Of a DNA stretch of 64,000 nucleotides, positions 1 through 18,600 are shown in pieces; the stretch's first letter is position 1; each line of letters opens with the position of its first letter. Made by a program: the position numbers and the translations under genes. The notes beneath the pieces are model-generated. The model saw only the letters and a list, made by a program, of their open reading frames with translations. It was not told the DNA's origin and did not search any database. The stretch is from Mangifera indica (lineage: Eukaryota > Streptophyta > Magnoliopsida > Sapindales > Anacardiaceae). The stretch spans positions 16,811,639-16,875,638 of the forward strand of contig NC_058141.1 in the NCBI RefSeq assembly GCF_011075055.1, written 5' to 3'.

Positions 1-7505
<7,505 letters not shown>

Positions 7506-8509
7506 GGATGGTATCATTGTGTATAGCACATTCTTGTGTAGTTTATTCTTCTTTGTCATCTTAAAAGGGTGGCAAGATCTGGGACCTTTATTTATGGAAT
7601 TCCATTGATGGTCCCATCTCCTTTGTATTATATATTTATAGGTTTTTCAAATTTTTATTAGGAATTTTTCTATATTTAATCAAGCAGGTAACTTCCTTTT
7701 GTCTCTCTCTCTCTCTCTTTTTCCTTCTGCCTGTACATACCAATTATCAATTAAATATGAATTATTCTTATTTTCTCCCCCTCTACCCTAATCTGTCCAT
7801 ACTGAATGTTGCCGGTTTTTGTTTTTCTTTTAAATAATATTATATAGAATTGTTGATCGATTAAGATTGGGAAACTGCCCAGTCCATAGACAAAGCTTGA
7901 GCCTGGAAAAGTTTCGATCGTCTTCTTCATTTTGCGTAACTCAAAAAGTAAAAAAAAAGAAAAAAATCTATTGGTGTCTGTTCTCGAATTTTCCTTTACT
8001 CCCTGCGTAGTGTCGAAGTGCAAATTTCACCGTCAGTTCAACTAGGCTTTGCTAGTTTTAAATTCGCGCTCTTTCTTAAAGGCTGTCTAGTTTTGGAATT
8101 CCCTGGTAAAACAAGTTTATTGGTGAGTGTGTTCCATTTGCAGTCTTTAAAATTTTAAAATCCATATGCCTTGTAGAGAGGAGGGATGATAATTTTTTTC
8201 ACAGAAGGAATTGGAAAACGTATAAATCTCATATATTCATGGCATGGAGACGGGCCAATGTCCACTGAATCGGCATTAATTTTGACCATTGACGTTTAGA
8301 GGTTTAAGTTTCTCTATCATGCGTGCAAATCTCGTGAGATCCTTTTGTTTGCAGAACCAGATGCTTCGATGGGGGTTATTTTTGGAAAACGTGAGCGTGT
8401 GTGTGTGGATACCAAATTCGTAGTCATTCAAATATATTATTATTATTATTTTAATTTGTGCTTGTGTGGATGTGGTGCGGTGGTGCGGTAATCAAACAGA
8501 AAGTCTTGT
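7506..8509. other. Intergenic: AAA ATPase 3' UTR and TPK1 upstream region
   Basis: No gene seen. Directly after the AAA stop is AT-rich 3' UTR sequence. A short CT run lies at about 7703-7718, and a short ATT run at about 8435-8452 upstream of TPK1. A 90-codon open frame on the minus strand (7751-8023) has no recognisable domain and is treated as chance. Confidence 0.6.
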
Positions 8510-11088
8510 ATGATGGAGGCCATGATTCATTCATCTACCTTCCTCCTTCCCGTAAACCCATCGGACGCTCACCATCCTTCTGTGACCTACGCTCTTGTCC
8601 TGCTTAATCAACGCCTCCCTAGATTCGCTCCGCTTCTTTGGGAGCACGGTACTTGTTCTCATTATCATTATCATTTTCATTCTTACTCTCGCTTGTTTTA
8701 TTCGTTTTGAGGTTTTAGTTGTTTGATTTTGCATAATAAAGCACAACTACGTTTGTGTGCTGATGGAGGCGCTAACCGTGTGTACGACGAATTCCCTCAA
8801 TTATTTCCTCATGAAGATGCTTCTGATGTTCGAAACAGGTTTTTCTTTGTTTTGCTTTTTAAATCTGCTATCTAGTTCTTTGCTTTCTTAGACCTAGAAT
8901 TTATGTTTGTTATTTTGAATATTTCCTTGCGTGGTTCTGCCTATCTTCATGTTTCTCGAGGAAACTAATACGAGTTACTCCAACTGAAAATGATCAATCC
9001 TTTTCATCCTTCTTTTTCAAATATGTTATGTTTTTCTGGCTTCTTTTCCGTTTTATGGACTAGTTTCTCTTTATCGAATTGATTGTATATTGTTGTGTAA
9101 ATGTTTCACAGTGATTTGGTATACCAGTATTAAGAAAAATATATTGTCTGGCTATATTAACTGGACGCCATTTAAAGGGGACATGTCGCGAATATTGACC
9201 GCTAATGATGAGAAAAAGGCTTTAAATAGGTGCCAATAAGCCTTAAAAATCCTACGGGAAAGCAAATGAAAATTTTTTTTCTTTTTTAAATAAAACCTTG
9301 TAGCTAATCCAGTACGAACATAATAGAGCAACTGTTGTTACATTTTGTGCTTAATTTGCTGATAATTTCAACTGAAATATTGACTTGAATTAAATGCTTC
9401 AATACTAACAATCATATTACGGAGCCTCCTCTGGAGCATGAACACAACAGATTACCCTGAATTTTATAGGGTTTTATATGCTTTTTATCACCTTGATTTG
9501 AGTTGACATGGACTCCTGTCTTTCTATCTTTGAGCCACTGCTTTTTATGTGGAGCAGATCATATCGTTACCCTAACTATTAGATTTCTATTAGGTACAAG
9601 CCAGACCTCATCAAAGGAGACATGGATTCAATCCGAACAGAAGTACTGGATTTTTATACTAGCTCGGTAAGCTAACCTTTTGCGTGGCTTTCTAGATAGT
9701 GTTTTCCGTGATCATTCTAGGTTATGATTTCCATTAATTTTCTACTTCTTGTTTACTTTAAACATAAATGAAAGCACAAATGATTAATACTGCAAGGTTG
9801 GCGTGTTATTTTTTTAATGTTCTATTTTTGGGGCATGAGTTTCTCTTTTTGAGAATCCTGCATTATTGTGGTACTATGTTTTGTATATATATGGTGCTGG
9901 GGCCATTAGATGTTCATGCTTCTTTTATGCAGGGAACAAAGGTAATTGACGAATCTCATGATCAGGACACCACAGATCTACATAAATGTGTAGCGTATAT
10001 TCAGGACTTCACACCGAACCTGGAGAAGTCTAATGTAAGTTATGTTTGGCTCCTTTAAGTTCATATATTTCTTAGATACCTGTTATATCTATCATTAATA
10101 ATATCATATCAACTTGTCATTGGAAGTGGGTTGGACTGACTAATTCAAATATTTCTGTACCTCATGCATCTTGAATGTGTTGAAAATCATTGGTTTAATG
10201 TGTGTTTGGATGGCATTGTAAATACTTTGTGTTCCTGGGCAGCTCTGCATTCTTGTTGCTGGTGCACTTGGTGGACGGTTTGACCATGAGGCTGGAAATA
10301 TCAATGTTCTTTATAAATTCTCAACCATGCACATAATACTTTTATCTGATGATTGCCTCATCTACCTTCTTCCAAAGACTCACCGCCATGAGATATATAT
10401 CCAATATTCTGTTGAGGGTCCACATTGTGGACTCATTCCAATTGGATCACCGTCTGGCAGAACTTCAACGACTGGGCTGCAATGGGATCTTGGTGAGTAT
10501 ATTGCAAACACATTATTTCATACTTTTCTACTTTGTGCTGGGCTGAAAGGTGAGTGCCAGATCGTTCTTCTTTTAGGTTAATCTGGTAACCGTTTATGGC
10601 ATGAGATAGTGCATGAATTGGTAGTAGCCTGAAATTTAACTGAGTGGAATATAAATAGAGGCATTTTGGGGTGGGGAAAGATGGATATCGAGTTATTTGG
10701 TCTCTATTTACGTTGAAGCATGTTCAATCAAGGCATCTTGACCCTGTACCTGTAGTTGAAGTTCTTTCTTGATCATCATTTTACTACTGGATACCTGTGG
10801 ATTTGGTATGATACTGAATTAGTGATGATACTTATGTCCATTCATGCAAAATTTGCCTTTTCTTTTTTCTGGTTAACTGCTCATGTCATTTGGGTACTGG
10901 ACTATGATGCACTCAAGCTTACTGATATTTCTGTAACAGATGATACAGAGATGAGATTCGGTGGCTTAATAAGTACATCCAATATTGCAAAAGGAGAGAA
11001 AGTAACTGTGAAATCTGGCTCAGATCTTCTTTGGACGATATCAATTAAAATGAAGCCCATAGTCTGCAAATGTACAAGTTGTCCTTGA
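8510..11088 (+). CDS. TPK1: Thiamine pyrophosphokinase
   Basis: Transfers pyrophosphate from ATP to thiamine to make the cofactor thiamine diphosphate; plant TPKs act in the cytosol. Exons: 8510-8648, 8742-8838, 9594-9666, 9933-10034, 10243-10492, 10940-11088 (TGA), giving 269 aa, close to Arabidopsis TPK1. Visible family motifs in order: LRLCADGGANRVYDE (exon 2), KGDMDSIR (exon 3), DESHDQDTTDLHKC (exon 4, acidic Mg/substrate site), GALGGRFDHE and CGLIPIG (exon 5), then the C-terminal thiamine-binding part MRFGGLISTSN and LLWTISI (exon 6). Two start codons are adjacent (8510 and 8513); the upstream one is listed. The last few residues (KCTSCP) differ from what I remember of homologues. A hairpin transposon begins 22 bp after the stop codon. 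Confidence 0.94.
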
Positions 11089-11110
11089 TCAACTTTTTTT
11101 ATTCTTGATA

Positions 11111-11936
11111 GGCCAAAGGACTATTTCCCACCCAAGGTATGCTATTTTCCCAAGTTTTCCCATGTTAACTTTGAAAATCTCATTTATCCACCTATGGATT
11201 ATTAAAATTAACAGTTTAAAGGATAAAATTATTATTTTATCTATAATATTAAAAATAAATTAAAATTTAATCCATTTTCCCCCATAACCCTTAAAAACTA
11301 ATCATTTCCCCCTAGGTCAAGTTTTAAAAAATAGCATTCCCCTTTAGGGTTTAGTTTTCAATCTTCGATGCCAAATTCGACGACGAAGCTTTTCCAACAC
11401 ACCACCATGCTCTGGTAGCCTCTCTTCCCTTATCTGAAATGTCAATCGGCCTAGATCTGGCGTTGTCTTCGTCTGGAAAGTTGAAGAGCTTCATCAGGAG
11501 ACGAAGCTCTTCGTTTTTCCAGACGAAGACGAGGTCGTCATCTTCGTTTGGGAAGACGAAGAGTTTCATCTCCCGACGAAACTCTTCAACTTTCTAGATG
11601 AAGACGACCCTAGATCTAGGCCGATCGACGTTCCAAAGAAGAGAAGAGAGGTCATCGGAGCATAGTGGTGTGTCAGGAAAGCTTCGTCATTGGCGATGGC
11701 GTCTGGGATTGAAAACTAAACCTTAGGGGAGGAATGTTATTTTTTAAAACTTGACTTAGGGGGAAATGGTTAGTTTTTAGGGGTTAGGGGGGGGGGGGGG
11801 GGGGGAGAGATAAAATTTTAAGAGGTTAGAGTTCTGTTAATTTTAACCATTCACGGGTGGATAAATGAGATTTTCAAAGTTAATGGGGGAACTTTAAGAT
11901 TATAGCATACTTGGGGTGGGAAATAGTCCTTTCGCC
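11111..11936. mobile_element. Foldback MULE-like non-autonomous element, copy 1 (826 bp)
   Basis: The ends are GGCCAAAGGACTATTTCCC and its near-perfect inverse, about 34 bp alignable. It is flanked by an exact 9-bp direct repeat TTCTTGATA (11102-11110 and 11937-11945), the size typical of Mutator insertions. The interior is also an inverted repeat centred near 11530. For example CGGCCTAGATCT near 11449 pairs with AGATCTAGGCCG near 11613, and GTTGAAGAG pairs with CTCTTCAAC. The whole element would therefore fold into one long imperfect hairpin with arms of about 400 nt. There is no transposase. It sits in the TPK1 3' UTR and contains a run of 19 G. Confidence 0.9.
11787..11805 (+). repeat. Run of 19 G
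   Basis: Uninterrupted homopolymer inside the right arm of the foldback element, where other copies have only a short G tract (for example GGGTTTAGAGGGGG in copy 3). The length is likely variable, and such runs are prone to sequencing error. Confidence 0.95.
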
Positions 11937-12418
11937 TTCTTGATAAGTAATCATGATCTAACTTGCTGTGGCCTGATGCAGCAGCAAGAAAGTAGAGACC
12001 ATTTGTATGTTTGTTTATACTGAAAGTTGTAATTTATTTGTTATATAACTAAATATGATTTACATTTGATGTTGGAAATTCTATACCCAATCAATTCTTT
12101 TTTTGGGTAAAGTAAATTTTTTAGAATTTAATAAATATGATAAAGTTTGAATTTAAGTTTTTTATCTAAAATTGTAATGAACTATTAGATTTGATGACCT
12201 TTAATTTTAATAAGACTATTAAATTGTGAGTGTGTAATGGAATGTATGTTTTAATTGGTTTGGGAATCATTTTGACTATTTTTCATCCAAAGTGTGATGA
12301 AATGAGTTCACACCTTTTGTTTCATCCATCAGATCAATAGTACCGAATTTTGTTTAATTTGAAACATTTTTTTATCGGGGCTCGGGCTGGCCGGGCTTAC
12401 GTCCGACTGGCTTCAATT

Positions 12419-12430
12419 TTTGGCGGCAAA
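12419..12430 (+). promoter_or_regulatory. E2F-type site upstream of PMS1
   Basis: TTTGGCGGCAAA differs by one base from the classical E2F site TTTGGCGGGAAA. It lies about 240 bp upstream of the PMS1 start codon, next to a short GC-rich patch (12376-12410) in otherwise AT-rich DNA. Plant replication and repair genes are often E2F targets, so S-phase expression is plausible but not shown. Confidence 0.5.
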
Positions 12431-12670
12431 AGCTTCAAGGTTAGCGATCTGGTCGATTAGTCTAGATATTTAACCCTTACTCTAACCATTATGGTAACTT
12501 CTTACCGTAGATTAACCTGCTTGTGCCCAGAATAGCACTCCCTCTAATTTTTCATTGTAGGGTCTTTTCCACAACATTCCTGCATTAACTTTGTATCGAG
12601 GTATGAGCTCATGACTGTTGAGTTCACAGTCTAAGGTTTGACGAATATCATCGTTATAGTTAGCGCTTCA

Positions 12671-15600
12671 ATGGAATCAGAAACCTTAACTATATCACCG
12701 ATCATCAGACCCATAAATAAAGGTGTGGTTCATAGAATCTGCGCCGGCCAAGTCATTTTGGACCTATCATCCGCCGTTAAGGAGCTCGTTGAAAACAGCT
12801 TAGACGCCGGTGCAACCAGCATCGAAATAGCATTGAAAGAGCACGGCGCTGAGTCTTTCCAGGTTATCGACAATGGCTGTGGCATTTCACCCAATAATTT
12901 CAAGGTGCTTGTCAAAATTACTCTTAAGAGAAGATTTGTTATTTCACAAATTTAAGAATATTTATGAAGTACTGTTAGTTCAATGTTGCTTGCGGTGCGG
13001 TTTTTGCATGCTGTTTCTGATATCCTTAAGGCTCTATACTTTATGGCCTATTTCAAGGTTTGGGTTTACCATCAGTTAGTAAATGATAGGCAAGCATTTT
13101 ATTTATAGAACTGTTGTAAATTTTGATAAGGTCTGTTTTTTCGGAATTTGTAATGTATCTCATTCGTCGCAGGTTCTAGCACTTAAGCACCATACTTCCA
13201 AATTGGCAGATTTTCCAGATCTTCAGTCTCTGTCAACGTTTGGTTTTAGAGGGGAGGCATTGAGTTCACTTTGTGCATTAGGGAATTTGACTGTTGAAAC
13301 AAGGACGAAAAATGAGTCAGTTGCAACGCACTTGACTTTTGACCATTCAGGTCTACTAACAGCTGAGAAGAAAACTGCACGTCAAATTGGTACCACTGTC
13401 ACCATTCAGAAATTATTCTCAAATTTACCCGTTCGAAGCAAAGAATTTAGTCGCAACATACGCAAGGAATATGGAAAGCTAATTTCTTTGTTAAATGTGA
13501 GTCCATCTTTCCAATAAACTTGTAGCAGTACCGATTTCTCTCTCTCTCTTTTTTTTTTTGGTCCAAATAATTTTGTCATAAGTTTATTTAATATAGGATT
13601 TTGTTGCTAATCTATTGATTCGAAGTACAACTTTAAGTCAATCTTATTGGTTATAAATTAAATTCTGACCCACTTTAGTTATATACTATGTCATTTGAGT
13701 TCACTTTATCAAATTCTTAGTTTTGTATATTCATATAAGAGACATGAAACTTTAGGATTTTGTTCCTTGAGGAGTGATAGCGAATTTCTTTGGGATCATT
13801 GTTCATGTCTTGCTTCCCTTATAAAAATTGGTACATAATGTTGTGAGAACATGTGTCTTAATGTTATGATTGGAGCTACCTTGTGCTATAGAGATTTGAA
13901 TATTCTTCTATGCAATGTTTTAGTTTCCTGTGATTGCTACGGCTTTTATTATTTTGTTGCAGTGATGCATTACCATGTCTAGAATTACAAATTTAGCAAG
14001 AGTGAAGTTTTACTTGGTTAGGGATGCCACTATTTTCTTATATGTTATCTCTGTGTTTTTTCAGATGGTAGAATATTCTTCACTGCTTTTTATTTTTAAT
14101 TATCAGGCCTACGCGCTTATTGCGAAAGGAGTTCGATTGGTCTGCACCAACACCACTGGAAGAAATGTGAAATCTGTGGTACTTAAAACACAAGGGACTG
14201 GTTCCCTTAGAGATAACATCATAACAGTGTTTGGAATGAACACTTTCAGCTGCTTAGAGCCTGTGACTATATGTGTATCAGACTGTTGCAAGGTTGAAGG
14301 TTTCCTTTCCAAGCCTGGACAGGGCAATGGACGCAATTTGGGAGACAGGCAATATTTTTTTGTGAATGGACGACCTGTAGATCTGCCTAAAGTCAGCAAA
14401 CTAGTTAATGAGTTATATAAAGGTGCAAACTCACGACAATATCCCATTGCGATTATGAATTTTATTGTCCCTACTAGAGCATGTGATGTCAATGTGACTC
14501 CTGACAAAAGAAAAATATTCCTTTCTGATGAATGCACTATATTACATGTTCTAAGAGAGGGTTTACAGCAGATCTATTCCCAAGGCAATACCAGTTATTC
14601 TGTTAATAAAGTCGAAGAGCATTCAAGGCAAGCAGATAGCTCTAAGTTTTGTTTTACACATGAGAAATCTACTGTGATGGTAGAACAGTTATCTGCAGTT
14701 GGAATTACGTCCAAAGAAGTTCAGGAGAAGCAAACTTCAGGGAGCATTGCTCCATTGAAAATCAAAATTGATACTCAGCACTCACATGGCATAGAAGGAT
14801 CAGTCCATTGTACCAATGAAAACTTAATTTTGAAGGACTTCACCCTCAGAGCACATGACAATAAGAAGGGTGACATTTTTCCGAAATATTCTCCATCCTC
14901 TTCCAAAGTGATTGAGAAAATAGTTGCTGAAAATAGAGAGTCAAATAGTCATTCAAGCAGTATTCAGTCATCAATTAGCAAATTTGTAACTGTGAGTAAG
15001 AGGAAGTATGAATCTATTGGTACAACATTATCTGAAGTGCCTGTTTTAAGAAATCAGAGCCTTCAATGTCAATTGAAGACCAGTTCTGCTGCGGCTACAA
15101 TGTCCCCAGTTAAGTATAACTTGGGTGGTGATTCTGCTGAGGTTAACAAGGATGAGCCATTTAAGTGCCTTAGAACAGACAAGGTTTTTAAGGAAATTGA
15201 AAATCCTCTTTCTTCTGAAGCCAGTGCTGATGGAAGACCTGGAGAGGTATGTAGTGCTGTTCTATTTTGATAATTTGTGCTCTATATGAAGGTGGAACAT
15301 ACTCTTATACTGGTGAACAACCCGTTATCCCCCATTCAGGCGGCAGCTTATCATGATGCGGTGATACTTTTTGATCTGGAAAATGATGTTCTTCTATATT
15401 TGTCACAAGTACTAACTAGAAGAGAACTCACCAATAAATTGTTCAATCCTAACATTCATCTCTTGCCAGGATCTAGTAAAAGAGCGCATCTTTCACCCTT
15501 GTCACATGCTGGACAAGGATGAAAAACTAGTCTTATAGAGTTTCCTCTTCAAGCTTCTTCTTGTTCCTCTTGACTTAACTGGTATTAATCGCATTGCAAA

Positions 15601-18600
15601 ATCCTATTAAAAACTAAACTGTGAGCTCATTGGTTACCTTGATGGGATTTAGCCTGATGGGCACCTGCAAGAATCAGAATGAGTTTTTGATTTGTGGTTT
15701 GCTGGAATGGGAATTATGGGTGGTGCACATGTTGGTGATTACGGGAGTTGTTAAGAGAAGAGTGTGTCAATATATTTTTATCTTAAAAGGGCTATCTGAG
15801 ATTTTATCATATCCTTTTGTATATATGACCTTGCACAATGCAAGGTCTAAGGGCCTTCTCTCATTGTATCTCATGAATCATACAAGTATTTACATTGTTG
15901 TTTCAAGAGCTTATTGTTGATTTAGTGTCCACCAATTGTAGCTTAAATATTTATATTCTCTGTTTGACTGTACATTTGCAGGACTTAGGCACTCAACAAG
16001 AAGTCATGCCTCTTGTTATTTCACCATCAATTACTTCATCTAGCAAGAGTCTCCAAAAAAATTCATGTCTTCCAGCTGTGGCATCTTCTTTAAAGTGTTC
16101 TGGATCGCAGCTGGATGCTCCACTGACTTCTTCTGGACTAGTGATATGTTCTACCTTGCAATTTAGTTTTGAAGAATTAAGGAGTAGGAGGCAGCAAAGG
16201 CTGTTTAGAACACATTCTAGCAGTTTCATGTCTGGAAGTGTAAAGATGAGAAGGTCTATATGAGGGCAGCTTAATTTGAAAATTAAAAAAACAATATATT
16301 TCAGCACTTATTTTAATTTTATTGGTTTCTGGTGTAGGTGCTATGCTGCTGCAACACTAGAGCTGTCTCAACCAGAAAACGAGGAGCGTAAAGCAGGGGC
16401 TTTAGCGGCAGCAACTACTGAACTGGAAAGACTCTTTAGAAAAGATGACTTTGGTAGAATGAAGGTGATTTCATGCATTATCATTTTGTTTATATTCCTG
16501 CATGCTTGACTGTGTGAGTTTTCTTTAGCCAGGTTTACTTGACTGCGTGGCCTTTTTCTTTTATTAAATTTTCGTTTTCTTTTGATGTGGAGAGCCTGGT
16601 TCCTCGTGAAAAATATTTTACTGACCAATTATTCCTTATGGATATACAAGGGTTTCATGGAGCACCCAAGATACAACTTTACCCCAGTTGACCTGCAGAT
16701 ATGGTTAAACAGAAGGGAAATTTTTTTCTAAGAAGTTTTAATATAAGAGTTTTCAGATTTTGATGATTGGTCCCTTTTTAATGGTCCTTAATTGGTTTGG
16801 GTACTCAGCCTAGCCTCTTATTTAGTCCTAAATCTAAGACACAGGCAGCTAATTTTCCTGTATAAATACCTTTATGGAAGAAGTTTTGTGATTTATTGGT
16901 TACCAAAGTTAGTTCTAGTTTTGCAGGTGATTGGGCAATTCAATCTTGGATTTATCATTGGGAAGCTAGACAGTGATTTATTTATTGTGGATCAGGTAAA
17001 TTTTAGCCAGCTTCTGGATTCATTTTCTGGATGTTTGCATGCTTTTCGCGAATTTAAAATGGATAGGCTTACAAGATATCATCTTGTGATTATATGTATT
17101 TCCAATGGTATGTAACTTTGTATTTAGCTTTTACTTTATTCTCAGCATGCTGCTGATGAGAAATACAATTTTGAGCGTTTGTCAGAATCAACCACCTTGA
17201 ATCAGCAGCCTTTGCTTCGGTAAGGAGTTTGTCATCTTTATCTAATTCTTAATGTTACTAATAGTGAAATTCTTTCTGTTTTCTGGAATATCTGCTGGTA
17301 TTGATTTTGCTTTATCAATGTATAGTTTAAAAATTAGTGGTTAACCGCTGTTTACCCTGTGTTTTCCAACTACAAATCTCATTAAATTAAATAAACTATA
17401 GAATAAAAATGCCTTATTTATTTTTTAAACAAAACAAATCAATTAAGCAAAGGCCCAGACATCTCTTTAGGTCCCACTTTCTAAGTGAAGGGGTTAGGAT
17501 ATTATTATTTTCTCACCATGCAAACACAACTTTACTCTCTTCTTCATATCTCATGTTTATGGTTTATGACTTTACTCTCTCTCTCTCTCTCTCTCTCTCA
17601 TACACATACACTCACATTCACCCTGCACACAAGATAGAAAACACTGCACTGCAGCAATGCTTTACTAGTTCAGCTTGTTGGTGCTTCATTAAGTGTATTT
17701 TGGAGTAAGATTTCGTTTTCCCCTTGGATTAAGGAATTAGCTATAGATTTTTGTTTACTATTTATATTGTGGTGGAATGGTATTTGAAACCCATTGATCA
17801 TGGACAATCATTCTGATAGATACCTGTATGAATGTTTCTCCAGCGTCAACAATTCCCTTTGACAGACTCCTCAGCAGCCAATTTCAAGCCCCCAAACTTC
17901 ACAATCACCGCTCACAGTTGAAGTGTAACTAAATATAAATGTAAATGGATCAAAACAGAACACTTGTTGTATTCATTCAGATTCAATAAAGTCGCAAGAG
18001 TTATCACAATACAAGCCGTAATTTCCACATTTCAACCGAAGGATTACAACAAAAGCAAAACTAAGAACAAACAACAATTACACAGCAAAATATTCACGTG
18101 CACTGTTCACTTCAGGCTTTCGAGAGGCCTGTACTCTCCCTACATTCCTTCTGTCTCGAGTCCCATGCCATCCCTGGTCCTGCAGTTGCCTTTTCTCCTT
18201 TTTTCTCTGTTGCCAACTGCTTCCTCTCCAAGCCTGTGCCACGTTGCTTTTCTTCTTCAAATTGACCTTGCAATAAAATAATTGCTGACTGTTCTACTTG
18301 CTCCAATCCCTTGCTGCCACCTGCTCTGTTTCTTTTCTTCACTTCTTTCCAACGAGAAAAATATACATGAGTCCTAACACATTCATTCTCAATTATGCAA
18401 TAATTATAGCATTTTAGTGAACTGAACTGTTTGTTTTATTTTTCACTTGATTTAATGGTATTTCTCTGCTTATTGCTTTCAATCTTGTGTTTGACATCAG
18501 ATTCTCAGCTCTATCTCCCATTTTTATATGTAGGCCATTGAGGTTGGAGTTAACTCCTGAAGAAGAAATTGTTGCTTCAATGCATATGGACATAATAAGG

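Noticed and set aside
7751..8023. 90-codon minus-strand frame between AAA and TPK1
   Set aside because: No domain or leader features; composition matches the flanking UTR-like DNA.
11351..11569. Minus-strand open frame of 72 codons with acidic repeats
   Set aside because: It comes from GACGAAG-type repeats in the hairpin transposon, not from a gene.
10940..12100. TPP riboswitch near the thiamine gene
   Set aside because: Plant TPP riboswitches are known in THIC 3' UTRs, not TPK. No TPP aptamer core was seen; the structured sequence here is the transposon.
18078..18342. Two open frames (60 and 76 codons) on the minus strand in PMS1 intron 7
   Set aside because: They lie wholly inside the solo LTR and show no domain.
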